Shown here: piece by piece, positions 63,564-64,000 of the stretch | Layout of the letters: the number at the start of each line of letters is the position of its first letter | Position numbering within the stretch: the stretch's first letter is position 1 | NCBI RefSeq assembly: GCF_017894385.1 | Contig: NZ_CP059560.1 | Span: 4,100,501 to 4,164,500 of the forward strand | From: Aromatoleum petrolei | GTDB lineage: Bacteria; Pseudomonadota; Gammaproteobacteria; Burkholderiales; Rhodocyclaceae | Direction: 5' to 3' | Length of the DNA: 64,000 nt | Translations under genes and position numbers: made by a program | Notes under the pieces: model-generated | Told to the model about the DNA's origin: nothing | The model's database searches: none | Seen by the model: only the letters and a program-made list of their open reading frames with translations

Positions 63564-64000
63564 GTGAGAGCGCGCGACCTGACCGAACTGCTGATCCTCG
63601 CCGCCCTGTGGGGCGGGTCGTTCCTCTTCATGCGCGTCGCGGCCCCGGAGTTCGGCCCGGCGGCCCTGATCGAAGTCCGAGTGGGGCTGGCTGCCCTGTT
63701 GCTGCTGCCGGTCCTCGCGTGGCGAGGCAAGCTTGCCCCCTTGTGGCGCAAGGCCGGGCCCCTGCTGTTCGTCGGGCTGACCAACTCCGCCTTGCCTTTC
63801 GTCCTGTATGCGTGGGCGGCGTTGTCGGTCACTGCGGGTTTTGCGTCCATCGTCAATGCCACGTCGCCGCTGTTCGCGGCGCTGGTCGCCTGGGTGTGGC
63901 TCAAGGATCGCCTGTCGGCGGCGGCGGCCTTCGGCCTGCTGCTCGGCCTGCTCGGGGTCATGATCCTCGTGTGGGGCAAGGCCTCGTTCCAGGCCGGCGG
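63564..64000 (+). CDS. EamA/DMT family transporter (partial)
   Basis: The frame starts at GTG 63564 with AGGAG upstream and runs off the right edge after 145 residues. Five hydrophobic helices are visible. The N-terminal ALWGGSFLFMRV and the helix-3/4 SALPFVLYAWAAL and ATSPLFAALVAW segments are typical of the EamA domain. It is a drug/metabolite exporter of unknown substrate. Confidence 0.85.
   Translation, partial: MRARDLTELLILAALWGGSFLFMRVAAPEFGPAALIEVRVGLAALLLLPVLAWRGKLAPLWRKAGPLLFVGLTNSALPFVLYAWAALSVTAGFASIVNATSPLFAALVAWVWLKDRLSAAAAFGLLLGLLGVMILVWGKASFQAG

Overview
The window looks like chromosome of a GC-rich betaproteobacterium of the Rhodocyclales type (Azoarcus / Aromatoleum / Thauera-like). 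This is inferred from the aconitase pair, BktB-like thiolase, alaA-hom-thrC order, NAGGN osmolyte genes and amine dehydrogenase operon; there is no rRNA gene to confirm it. Most genes are housekeeping genes in short operons. Two stretches stand out.

(1) Positions 222-10623 are one long co-directional operon for oxidation of primary amines by quinohemoprotein amine dehydrogenase (QHNDH). Its order is aldehyde dehydrogenase, qhpA (diheme alpha subunit), qhpD (radical-SAM cross-linking enzyme), qhpC (the CTQ-bearing gamma subunit with its 28-residue leader), qhpB (beta-propeller), qhpF (ABC exporter), qhpE (leader protease), then two U32-family genes. The U32 genes resemble UbiV and UbiU, the O2-independent hydroxylase pair of anaerobic ubiquinone synthesis. 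The known flavin monooxygenase QhpG, which hydroxylates the CTQ tryptophan, is not in the operon. The first U32 gene overlaps the qhpE stop by ATGA. I propose that the U32 pair is an oxygen-independent substitute for QhpG.

(2) Positions 10645-14238 hold five copies of a short element. Read on the minus strand, each copy has a sigma70-like promoter with exactly 17 bp between the boxes, a roughly 70-nt transcript and an intrinsic terminator. The transcript carries two anti-Shine-Dalgarno-like CUCCUCC motifs, one of them in a hairpin loop. I read these as five sibling small RNAs, three on one side and two on the other side of aspA and its divergent LysR-type regulator.

Layout after that: 14.4-18.3 kb has an orphan FliD-like protein, a D-2-hydroxyacid dehydrogenase, a small membrane protein and a NYN-LOTUS protein. 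18.4-22.0 kb has a hybrid histidine kinase facing an HD-GYP response regulator and an Hpt protein. 22.2-26.1 kb is a run of minus-strand genes (leuE, MliC-like lipoprotein, dtd, trxC, DUF3365 heme protein, small membrane protein, DOPA-dioxygenase-like). 26.3-28.5 kb has a CobD/AmpE-like membrane protein and a thiolase. 28.5-33.4 kb has rsgA, an M48 protease, orn, a glycosyltransferase and rpmE. 33.7-38.0 kb has dusC, a TrmB-like methyltransferase, SEC-C and YkgJ-type proteins, an Ap4A phosphorylase and an S4 protein. 38.0-46.4 kb has a potassium channel with a membrane partner, YchJ, and divergent acnA and acnB. 46.5-52.4 kb is the osmoprotectant operon asnO-ngg-M42 peptidase-mscS. 52.5-58.2 kb has an NlpC/P60 protein, a DnaQ-like protein with altered metal ligands, a CBS-DUF294 protein, PhoH-PIN, bcp and a Mth938-like protein. 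58.3-64.0 kb has alaA, hom, thrC, nadC and a truncated EamA transporter.

All calls come from reading translations and motifs by eye; no database search was run.
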